NCBI RefSeq assembly: GCF_000426485.1
Contig: NZ_KE384529.1
Coordinates: 248,001 to 312,000 of the forward strand
Direction: 5' to 3'
Length of the DNA stretch: 64,000 bases
Source: Indolivaga capnocytophagoides DSM 22835
GTDB lineage: Bacteria; Bacteroidota; Bacteroidia; Bacteroidales; Dysgonomonadaceae
In this document: in pieces, positions 1 through 7,196 of the stretch
Layout of the letters: every line of letters starts with the position of its first letter
Position numbering within the stretch: the stretch's first letter is position 1
The notes under the pieces: generated by a model
The model's database searches: none
What the model saw: only the letters and a program-made list of their open reading frames with translations
Told to the model about the DNA's origin: nothing
Made by a program: the position numbers and the translations under genes

Positions 1-1347
1 AACCAAATATTAGACTTCCGAAAAATTGACGACAATAAGTTTTACACCTATTTTCAGAATATCAATATAAACCAACTGCTTGACAATATTATAATTCAAT
101 TCGAAAAAGAAATAAATCTGAAACAGAAGAAGCTGACCATCAATAAAGATAACAACAACCCTATAATAGCAAAGATAGACAAGGATGCTATATCTAAAAT
201 AATCAGCAACCTTTTATCAAATGCGATTAAATATTCGTCCCAAATAATCGCAATTAACTTGTATCAAAATGAAGCTAATGTACAACTCACAATCTTAAAT
301 GACGGAACTCCTGTTCCCGAGGAGTTTAAGGATAAAATATTTGACCCGTTTTTTCAGGTCAATAATCCGGGTATAAATACATTCGGATCAGGCATAGGCT
401 TATCTTTAGCAATGTCCTTAGTGAAAATGCACGATGGAACACTTACATACGAGTATGATAACGATCTGAATAAATTCACTTTAAACATTCCCTTAAACTT
501 AATAGAAGAAATTGATACTCCTGCTGAATCTCACATTGTAAATGAAGAGAACCATACCGAAGATGAAATCCGCAAAAGCAGTTCAGCCGAAACTATACTA
601 TTAGTCGAAGATCATAAAGAAATGCAGCTTTTTATGTATAATAAACTCCGGAATAACTACAATGTAGAAATTGCTGATAACGGAAAAGAGGCTCAGTTTA
701 TACTTAAAAAGAAAAGTATCAATATTATAATCAGCGATATAATGATGCCCGAAATGGATGGCTTTGAACTCTGCAAATACATCAAAAAGAGCAGCGAATA
801 CAATCATATTATCGTCATATTACTAACAGCCAAAAACGACTTGAGCAGTAAAATCAAAGGTCTCGAACTCGGTGCTGATGCATACGTCGAAAAACCATTT
901 TCATTTTCATATCTGGAAACTTTGATTATCTCACTCGTCAACAATAAAAAACGGGACATGGAAATATTTCTCAAAAAACCATTCCTGACTATGATACATT
1001 CGGGAATGAGCAAGGGTGATGAAATATTCTTAAATAGTATAATCGATATTATAGATAAAAACATAACGGATACAGACCTCAATGTCGAAAAACTTGCCGA
1101 TCTGATGAAACTCAGTCGCTCGAGCCTTCACCGCAAGCTAAAAGCAGTCACAGATTCAAGTCCTGTTGACTTCATACGTCTTGTACGAATGCAAAAAGCA
1201 GCACAGATAATTCAGGATGGCGAACACCGTATCAATGAAGTATGCTTCCTTGTAGGAATCAATTCCCCGTCTTATTTTACCAAATTGTTCAGTTCTCAAT
1301 ACGGAATGACTCCTAAAGAATTTGAACGACAACAGAAAGGTAAATAA
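1..1347 (+). CDS. Hybrid two-component system regulator (HTCS), C-terminal part
   Basis: The frame is open from base 1, so the gene starts before the window; the visible part encodes about 448 residues. It begins at the end of the histidine-kinase dimerisation helix. The ATPase N-box (NLLSNAIKYSS) and G-box (GSGIGLSLA) follow, then a receiver domain with phospho-acceptor Asp near visible residue 246 (ISDIMMPEMDG), and an AraC-type HTH at the C-terminus. This order is that of Bacteroidota HTCS proteins, inner-membrane sensors that switch on PULs. The sensor domain is outside the window, so the ligand cannot be predicted. Its target PUL is probably also upstream, because the next gene is convergent. 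Family assignment is firm. Confidence 0.95.
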   Translation, partial: NQILDFRKIDDNKFYTYFQNININQLLDNIIIQFEKEINLKQKKLTINKDNNNPIIAKIDKDAISKIISNLLSNAIKYSSQIIAINLYQNEANVQLTILNDGTPVPEEFKDKIFDPFFQVNNPGINTFGSGIGLSLAMSLVKMHDGTLTYEYDNDLNKFTLNIPLNLIEEIDTPAESHIVNEENHTEDEIRKSSSAETILLVEDHKEMQLFMYNKLRNNYNVEIADNGKEAQFILKKKSINIIISDIMMPEMDGFELCKYIKKSSEYNHIIVILLTAKNDLSSKIKGLELGADAYVEKPFSFSYLETLIISLVNNKKRDMEIFLKKPFLTMIHSGMSKGDEIFLNSIIDIIDKNITDTDLNVEKLADLMKLSRSSLHRKLKAVTDSSPVDFIRLVRMQKAAQIIQDGEHRINEVCFLVGINSPSYFTKLFSSQYGMTPKEFERQQKGK

Positions 1348-1362
1348 AAAAAGAGGACAAGC

Positions 1363-1384
1363 CAAAGCCTGATTATCGGCTTTG
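1363..1384. terminator. Hairpin between convergent genes
   Basis: CAAAGCC and GGCTTTG form a 7-bp stem with an 8-nt loop, between the HTCS stop and the convergent lipoprotein stop. On the minus strand a T-rich stretch follows after a short gap. It probably serves both genes as a weak terminator. Confidence 0.5.
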
Positions 1385-1398
1385 ACTTATTAATAGGA

Positions 1399-1899
1399 TC
1401 ACAGATTTACCGACAAAGGTGCGAATTCTGTTTCTACGCCATTAATTTTTAATCTCTTATGAACTGTAGGATCACCCTTTTTCCAAGTAAGGTATATATC
1501 AAATTCAACTTCATCGACTCGACCATTCCCCCAATCTATTGTTAGTTTTTGATTTTTGTAATTATCATCGGGTCTGAACTCTCCAAATCCCAAGATATTA
1601 TTGGGCTTATTTTTGTCCCTAGACGCATTATAACATCTTACAGCCAAAGGATAACAGTAGGTAGCTCTAAGATAATATTCACTGTCTTCTTTCGAGTATT
1701 TATATTCTTTACCGTTATAAGCAATCTTTACCTTAGATAAGAACGTTTCGTCATTTAGAAGATTGCTATTACCCACATTAAACTCGATACTATAATTGTA
1801 AAAGTCCCAGATTACATCTGGATCAGGACCATCGCTACTGCATGAGTTATTCGTAAACAGCAGGACAAGACAAATCAGAACAAGGTGTGTACGTCTCAT
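1399..1899 (-). CDS. Hypothetical secreted lipoprotein, 166 aa
   Basis: I do not recognise the family. The N-terminus is a lipoprotein signal: RR, a hydrophobic run, then NNSC near residue 20. SSDGPDPD follows, an acidic stretch like the surface-export signals of Bacteroidota lipoproteins. The rest is rich in aromatic and charged residues and looks like a small beta-sandwich; two cysteines (YCYP, VRCY) could pair in the periplasm. It stands alone, with a TAnnTTTG promoter element upstream, convergent to the HTCS. No function is proposed. Confidence 0.7.
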   Translation of the reverse strand: MRRTHLVLICLVLLFTNNSCSSDGPDPDVIWDFYNYSIEFNVGNSNLLNDETFLSKVKIAYNGKEYKYSKEDSEYYLRATYCYPLAVRCYNASRDKNKPNNILGFGEFRPDDNYKNQKLTIDWGNGRVDEVEFDIYLTWKKGDPTVHKRLKINGVETEFAPLSVNL

Positions 1900-1946
1900 T
1901 TTTCTGAAAGTTTTAGTTAGTGTTTGTTAGTTTATAAGTAGAACAC

Positions 1947-1954
1947 CAAATATA
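1947..1954 (-). promoter_or_regulatory. Bacteroidota -7 element for the 166-aa lipoprotein
   Basis: TATATTTG on the minus strand matches TAnnTTTG, about 48 bases before the start codon. I found no -33 TTG at the usual distance. Confidence 0.4.
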
Positions 1955-2032
1955 AGAAAACAATCTAAAACACCAGACCTTATAACTACAAAATATATCT
2001 GTTTTAGACATTAGCCGCTTTATATGAAACAA

Positions 2033-2063
2033 GATTACCTGCGGCATATAACCACAGGCAATC
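2033..2063 (-). terminator. Terminator of the Sus-like PUL
   Basis: On the minus strand GATTGCCTG pairs with CAGGTAATC (one G-T pair, 13-nt loop), 30 bases after the GH97 stop, followed by TTGTTTC. It marks the likely 3' end of the operon. Confidence 0.5.
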
Positions 2064-2092
2064 TAAAAAATACCCGATCAGACAATATGTAT

Positions 2093-4090
2093 TTATAACT
2101 TTTCGATGCGTATAGCTGTTCCTCCACCCGATGCTAATCTCAAATCAAGAATAGTTTCTGAAGTAACTTGCTTCTCTTCAATCTCAACTTCATAGGGATT
2201 CTTTTTATAATCGGCGTTGTCTCCATCTCTGAATATAACAGCCTTGTATTTAAAACCTTTATTAAGAAAATTTAAAGACAGGTTAATATTTCGGCTTTGA
2301 GCATTCGTAATACTGCCAACAAACCAATTTTCGCTGTCTCTGTCTTTTCTGGCAATAGTCACATACTCCCCTATCTCCGCATCAGGAACCACTGTTTTAG
2401 ACCAATTGACAGGGCAAGAAGTAATAAAACCGAAAGCGGGATTATTCTCATAGTTTTCAATCATATCCGATGCCATCTGAAGCGGGCTGTATATTACCAC
2501 AAACAAAGCCAATTGTTTCGCAAGCGTTGTTTGGACATGAGTTTCAGGATAAACCGGATTATCGAAATTAAATGTTCCCGGTGTAAAATCCATCGGACCC
2601 GCTAATCCTCTGGTAAATGGTATAATAGTAGTATGTTCCGGAGGATTTCCTCCATCCCTTGACCAAGCATCATATTCCTGTCCTCTTAGTCCTTCCTGAG
2701 TCATCAGATTAGGCCATGTACGCTGTATTCCCGTAGGCATGGCCGGCTCATGATTGTCTATCATTATATTATACTTAGCTGCCGTTTCTATTACTTTACG
2801 GTAATGGCGGACTCCGTATTGACTGCTATGACGTTCTTTTCCATCCAATAGAGGATTTACATATCCCGTCTTTACAGTATTTACCCCATACCTTTGATAC
2901 AAAGCAAATGCACTATCTAGCTGGCTCTCATAGTTTTTTGTCCAACCGCCTGTTTCGTGATGGCCGATCAAATTTACACCCTTTTGCTTTGCATATTCGG
3001 TTATCTTCTTAATATCAAAATCAGGAAAAGGCTTTGTAAATGAAAAGTTATAGCCGTTTTTCACCCAATCTCCATCCCAACCGTAATTCCACCCCTCAAC
3101 CAATACTCCGGAAAAATGATGCTCGGCTGCAAAATCAATATAGCGCATTGTATTCTGAGTAGTTGCTCCATGCTTAGCACCCTGCCCCCATGTATATTTT
3201 TCCATGTGCATTCCCCACCAGATACCGATATATCTGCCGGGCTTTATCCACGACACATCTTCTATCTTACAAGGTTCATTCAGATTCAGCATCAATCTCG
3301 ACAAAATCAGGTCTCCCGGTTTATCGGCAATAATCATTGTCCGCCAGGGGGTCGCACAGGGAGTTTTCATAAACGCCTTCTCTCCTGTCGACCAAGGCGT
3401 AAGATCTGCTTTAAGCCGTGTTGTATGATTTACCGAAGTAAGATTCAAACCTGCGTAATCTGTCAGATTAGCTTCGTGTATAGCAAGGTACAAACCGCTT
3501 TTCGTTTTCATTGTCAACGGAGTACATACCGTATCTATTTCAGACAAAGCCGACGGTTTATACAGATTTTCGAAATATTGAGTATGATTTGTCGGGATAG
3601 ACCATGCAGTCGCTTCTTCTTTCAAAGCAAACTCCGTCAGTTCATCCATTATAACAAAATCCTTGAGATTTTCCTGTTCGGGAAAAACATATCTGAATCC
3701 TATGCCGTCATTGAAAATACGGAATACAATAGAAAATTGTCTTTTCAATCCATCCGATTCCTCAACATCCACCGACAATTGGTTATAAGTATTATCCACA
3801 GTGATTTCTTCACCCCATACCTGATCCCATGTTTCGTGAAATTTACTGTGCTTTATATCTTTTATCTTGAGATTCTGATCCAATCTCCCCGATTGCAGTT
3901 CAAAACCCAAGAAAGATTTATCAAGAACTTGTTGTTTTTGTTTGTTTACAGTATAGTATATTCTTCCGTTTTCTTCACCTACCTGAAGGTGAATACTCCC
4001 ATCGGGCGAGTTTACCGTCAAATCTTTACTTTCTGCACATGAAGCAAGGCAAAGAAAAACAGGAAGAATATACATCAATAAGTATTTCAT
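2093..4090 (-). CDS. GH97 glycoside hydrolase, inverting alpha-glucosidase type (SusB-like)
   Basis: 665 residues with a lipoprotein signal (LASC near residue 18), the N-terminal GH97 beta-sandwich, the barrel, and a C-terminal beta domain. E379 (HHET), E448 (HEPAMPTG), E466 and E472 are spaced 69, 18 and 6 residues apart. This equals the spacing of SusB E439, E508, E526 and E532 as I recall them: two catalytic bases, a calcium ligand and the general acid. The retaining-class nucleophile Asp is replaced in VKTGYV. It should therefore release glucose from alpha-glucosides with inversion. It is the last gene of its operon, 10 bases after the GH99/71-like gene. Class is confident; the exact linkage is unknown. 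Confidence 0.9.
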   Translation of the reverse strand: MKYLLMYILPVFLCLASCAESKDLTVNSPDGSIHLQVGEENGRIYYTVNKQKQQVLDKSFLGFELQSGRLDQNLKIKDIKHSKFHETWDQVWGEEITVDNTYNQLSVDVEESDGLKRQFSIVFRIFNDGIGFRYVFPEQENLKDFVIMDELTEFALKEEATAWSIPTNHTQYFENLYKPSALSEIDTVCTPLTMKTKSGLYLAIHEANLTDYAGLNLTSVNHTTRLKADLTPWSTGEKAFMKTPCATPWRTMIIADKPGDLILSRLMLNLNEPCKIEDVSWIKPGRYIGIWWGMHMEKYTWGQGAKHGATTQNTMRYIDFAAEHHFSGVLVEGWNYGWDGDWVKNGYNFSFTKPFPDFDIKKITEYAKQKGVNLIGHHETGGWTKNYESQLDSAFALYQRYGVNTVKTGYVNPLLDGKERHSSQYGVRHYRKVIETAAKYNIMIDNHEPAMPTGIQRTWPNLMTQEGLRGQEYDAWSRDGGNPPEHTTIIPFTRGLAGPMDFTPGTFNFDNPVYPETHVQTTLAKQLALFVVIYSPLQMASDMIENYENNPAFGFITSCPVNWSKTVVPDAEIGEYVTIARKDRDSENWFVGSITNAQSRNINLSLNFLNKGFKYKAVIFRDGDNADYKKNPYEVEIEEKQVTSETILDLRLASGGGTAIRIEKL

Positions 4091-4100
4091 AATCTATTAT

Positions 4101-5342
4101 TTATTTGATTTCTATTTCGTTCAACAATGATCGGGCTTTATCTTCCTGCAAAGACACTAAATAATAAAAAGCCTGAGTCAGCTTATTCTGAATCTTCGCA
4201 TCATTCGGATATGCCTTTCTGAGAGTATATAATTTATATATATTTTCAAGGATTGCTGTATTATACTTCAATCCGGCAAAGGATTGCAACGCATTCAGAA
4301 ATGTATATTTAAACTCTACAGTAGGTTCTATCATAGTTCCCTCACCAAAGTCATTCCATGTGATAAGCTGCAGATAATCTACTTTATTATCTTTTGCCAT
4401 ATTTAGAAAGTTACGGAATGTATCGCCATTGGTATATTCTATTTTACCCAATGGATTTTCACCCCATCCTCCATCTTTGTAAAAGGCATCAAATCCGGGA
4501 TATGCACCTCCAATAAATAAGTCGTACTTACCCTTATCGGCATATTTGGTTTCCATAGAAGTTGCATCAACCCAGATATATTCACCGGATGAGTTTTTAT
4601 GAGTATCGTCATTAACAGCACCTGCCGAATGACCATACAGGGTTATAAACTCGGGGTTAGTCTTTAAATCCGCAAATATGGAAGTCCAATCTTGGGGTTT
4701 CTTAATTTCCTGTGGTCCAAAGATCATCAGTAACGGTTTCTGACCTACCTTGATATAGTTCTCTTTCGAAAAGAAATTTGTTTCGAGATACTTCATATCG
4801 GCTTTTGCCTGAGTTATTTTTTCGGCATCCTGCAAATTTTCACGCAGAGTTTGGTCTTCATATACTATTGCAAAATCAAGCCCCACTTTGTCCAATGCTT
4901 TTACTACCGCTTCGGTATTCTTTCGGTTGGAAGCATAGTCCCATAAATCCCGTGTGCCGTACCAATCGATAAGTATACCGTCAATGCCTGAATACTTCAT
5001 CAACAGCAAATGATATTCAATTACATCCTGATCGCTCGAGGCATAAGGTCCTATCAACGGATAATAAAATGAAGCGATCTGCCGTTTTCCATCAGATGAA
5101 ATCTCATCGGGATTTTTATTAGCCATCGTCCAATGCTGTCCCCAAGTTCCGTTATTTGTCTCTTTCGATTCGAACCAAGGCATATAATGAACATACAATT
5201 TCATCGGATTGGTCTTCGAAACAGTAACCGGACTGAACTCCTCTACCTTATCATTTTTTATTATGGGCAGATCGTCTCTTCCATCACATCCGCTTAAGAA
5301 AAGAGGTATTCCGGATAATAGTAAAAAGATAATTTTTTTCAT
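4101..5342 (-). CDS. GH99/GH71-like glycoside hydrolase lipoprotein
   Basis: 413 residues with a lipoprotein signal (LSGC, then DGRDD). An early barrel motif YVHYMPWF is followed by GIDGILIDWYG, a VYED strand end, and LITWNDFGEGT near the end of the barrel. These patterns are typical of the GH99/GH71-like family that Bacteroidota PULs carry and that cleaves alpha-mannosidic or alpha-glucosidic links. Candidate acids are the Asp of LIDWYG and the Glu of VYEDQ. I cannot tell GH99 (endo-alpha-mannosidase) from GH71 (alpha-1,3-glucanase). Placement beside a SusB-like GH97 favours an alpha-glucan-like substrate, which is inference. A 266-base repeat-rich gap separates it from susD. Confidence 0.7.
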   Translation of the reverse strand: MKKIIFLLLSGIPLFLSGCDGRDDLPIIKNDKVEEFSPVTVSKTNPMKLYVHYMPWFESKETNNGTWGQHWTMANKNPDEISSDGKRQIASFYYPLIGPYASSDQDVIEYHLLLMKYSGIDGILIDWYGTRDLWDYASNRKNTEAVVKALDKVGLDFAIVYEDQTLRENLQDAEKITQAKADMKYLETNFFSKENYIKVGQKPLLMIFGPQEIKKPQDWTSIFADLKTNPEFITLYGHSAGAVNDDTHKNSSGEYIWVDATSMETKYADKGKYDLFIGGAYPGFDAFYKDGGWGENPLGKIEYTNGDTFRNFLNMAKDNKVDYLQLITWNDFGEGTMIEPTVEFKYTFLNALQSFAGLKYNTAILENIYKLYTLRKAYPNDAKIQNKLTQAFYYLVSLQEDKARSLLNEIEIK

Positions 5343-5356
5343 ACAAATTTCATCTT

Positions 5357-5373
5357 AAGGTCTCAGACCTATT
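5357..5373. repeat. AGGTC-nnn-GACCT palindromic repeat, copy 1
   Basis: AAGGTCTCAGACCTATT, an inverted repeat of AGGTC around 3 bases, lies 15 bases before the GH99/71-like start codon. The same unit in the other orientation occurs at 7180-7196 and 62004-62020; a degenerate copy is at 13875-13891. Confidence 0.5.
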
Positions 5374-5408
5374 CTTATTTTGATAAATATTTTCAATCGG
5401 ATTTATCC

Positions 5409-5430
5409 AAAAAGGTTACTAAAAGTTACA
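5409..5430 (-). repeat. GTAAC-type intergenic repeat, copy 1
   Basis: Minus-strand TGTAACTTTTAGTAACC followed by a T run. It is one of five similar copies in three intergenic regions (also 5525-5545, 26554-26574, 26637-26660 and 56763-56785), all oriented toward the next downstream gene. A degenerate inverted partner lies at about 5441-5470. Confidence 0.5.
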
Positions 5431-5486
5431 TATCTCAGGTACACTTTTAGGTTAATACTTTTACCTTTAAGCCAGATAGCCGGTCT

Positions 5487-5516
5487 TGTAGGGGCGAATT
5501 GAAAGTCGCCCCTGCA
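5487..5516. repeat. GC-rich palindromic hairpin between susD and the GH99/71-like gene
   Basis: TGTAGGGGCGA pairs with TCGCCCCTGCA (11 bp, one G-T), loop ATTGAAAG. It is much GC-richer than its surroundings and has no T run on either side, so it is more like a repetitive extragenic palindrome or an mRNA-stability element than a terminator. Confidence 0.55.
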
Positions 5517-5524
5517 GAAACCCC

Positions 5525-5545
5525 AAAAGGTTACAATGGTTACAC
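5525..5545 (-). repeat. GTAAC-type intergenic repeat, copy 2
   Basis: Minus-strand GTGTAACCATTGTAACC followed by TTTT. GTAAC recurs as a direct repeat with a 9-base period. It lies 116 bases from copy 1, in the same orientation. Confidence 0.5.
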
Positions 5546-5608
5546 GTTTTATGCTCATTTTTCACCTTTATTATTGGTACATTAACCTTTCTGTATAGAT
5601 AAAAGACC

Positions 5609-7138
5609 TTACTTATAATCTGGGTTTTGCTCCAACTTAGGATTCAAATCCAGCACATCCTGAGGGATAGGAAATACTCCTGTCCGCTTTTTATCGGCTC
5701 CGGCATCCACACCTTTCTCCCACCACGATTTGAAGAATGTACCGAAACGAATATTGGTAGTCCGTCTCAATCCTTCGAAAACAAACTCGTGTCTCCATTC
5801 ATTGTCCAATGCCTCTTCGGTTAAGGATGTCAAACTTTCCAAACCGGCTCTGTTTCTTACTTCATTTATAAAAGTGAGGGCATTACCCGTAAAGCCCATA
5901 CGAAAAGAAGCTTCCGCTTTCATCATCAATATCTCAGCATATCTGATCAGTACCCAGTCATTGTTACGTTCCCATTGATCATTGGCCTGTACTTCATATT
6001 TATATAAACGAGCTCCCTCATTCTGCAAGGCATTGGAAAATTTCGAAATTTCTTCGGTATAAATCAACGGATTACCATTATCCATCATTACCACCGATCC
6101 TGTAGCCATATTGATTTGCTCACCAATTAATAAAGATTTACGGCGTACATCATTTTCATCAAATGACGAATACAATCCCGGTTGTGCGGAAATACCGTTG
6201 CCGCACCACGGATAAGTACCTGTTGCCGAAAATGCGTATTTCTGATTGTAATGAAATGTCATTGAAGCCAGATAATTCCCTACAGTCCCTTCTTTATGAT
6301 CGTATGGAATAGCAAAAATTATCTCCCTCGATACTTGATTCTCCGTCTTGAAACTTGTAAAATAGTCAGGTTCCAACACATAACCGCTCACCTTCTCAGC
6401 TGCATTCATACAATCCTGCCAACGGGGAGTTCCGGTATATACTTCAGCATTAAGATATAATCTGGCCAAAAGGCTGTTTGCTACATTCTGAGTAAAACCT
6501 CCGTAGCGAACACCCGAAGGCAGCTTATCCATTATACTTGTCAACTCGTCTTCTACAAATTTGAACACTTCGGCTCTTGTCGATTTGGCTGGCAATTCCG
6601 ATTGTTCAAAACTCGTAACAATAGGCACACTGCCAAACTGATCCAGAAGCTGGTAATAATAATATGCCCGAAGTCCTCTTAACTCAGCTTTCACCTTATC
6701 CTTATCTTCCTCTGTCAATTTAGATTGATCGACCTGATAAATTATAGAATTGATATTAGCTATACCCTGAAAACTGTACTTCCAGGCACTAAGTATCATT
6801 ACATTCTTTGCATCCCACGTATGACGCTGTATCTGCTCATAGCGTCCGCCATCATACCAGTCTGTTCCCCTTGTAGGAATAGTCGCATCATCAGAAGCAC
6901 ATTCGCTCAGAAAGAATACATACTCGCATGTAGGATAACAGATTGTACCCCCTTTGTCCGTATCGTTAAATCCTCGCAAGGTGGCATATGCCCCACCTAC
7001 AATAGTCTGTATCTCGGCAGCAGTTTTGCCATAATCATCAGTAGTAACCTTATCGTATAATTTTTCATCGAGGTCGGTGCAGGCAGGCATCGTCAGAAGT
7101 ACAGACAATAAGGCCGCCGATAATATTTTTGTTTTCAT
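5609..7138 (-). CDS. SusD-like glycan-binding lipoprotein
   Basis: 509 residues. The lipoprotein signal ends at PAC near residue 20, then TDLDEKLYDKV, the standard SusD N-terminus. The SusD/RagB fold shows in the TPR-like helices (LRGLRAYYYYQLLDQFGSVP) and the C-terminal stretch RYAEILMMKAEA, FINEVRNRAGL, and WRHEFVFEGLRRTTNIRFG. It forms the lid of the SusC channel on the cell surface and binds the imported oligosaccharide. It follows susC by 56 bases. Confidence 0.95.
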   Translation of the reverse strand: MKTKILSAALLSVLLTMPACTDLDEKLYDKVTTDDYGKTAAEIQTIVGGAYATLRGFNDTDKGGTICYPTCEYVFFLSECASDDATIPTRGTDWYDGGRYEQIQRHTWDAKNVMILSAWKYSFQGIANINSIIYQVDQSKLTEEDKDKVKAELRGLRAYYYYQLLDQFGSVPIVTSFEQSELPAKSTRAEVFKFVEDELTSIMDKLPSGVRYGGFTQNVANSLLARLYLNAEVYTGTPRWQDCMNAAEKVSGYVLEPDYFTSFKTENQVSREIIFAIPYDHKEGTVGNYLASMTFHYNQKYAFSATGTYPWCGNGISAQPGLYSSFDENDVRRKSLLIGEQINMATGSVVMMDNGNPLIYTEEISKFSNALQNEGARLYKYEVQANDQWERNNDWVLIRYAEILMMKAEASFRMGFTGNALTFINEVRNRAGLESLTSLTEEALDNEWRHEFVFEGLRRTTNIRFGTFFKSWWEKGVDAGADKKRTGVFPIPQDVLDLNPKLEQNPDYK

Positions 7139-7179
7139 AACATATTATTTTTCTTTCACTTATGTGATATTATGTGTGT

Positions 7180-7196
7180 AATAGGTCTGCGACCTT
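7180..7196. repeat. AGGTC-nnn-GACCT palindromic repeat, copy 2
   Basis: AATAGGTCTGCGACCTT in the susC-susD junction; its last bases reach the susC stop codon. Together with the preceding TGTGTAATA it resembles the copy at 62004-62020. Confidence 0.5.

Noticed and set aside
3116-4042. 308-codon plus-strand ORF opposite the first GH97
   Set aside because: Shadow of the GH97 reading frame; composition (many Cys, His, Ile, Arg) is typical of a reverse-frame artefact.
5487-5516. Intrinsic terminator after susD
   Set aside because: The stem is strong but there is no T run on either strand; kept as a palindromic repeat instead.
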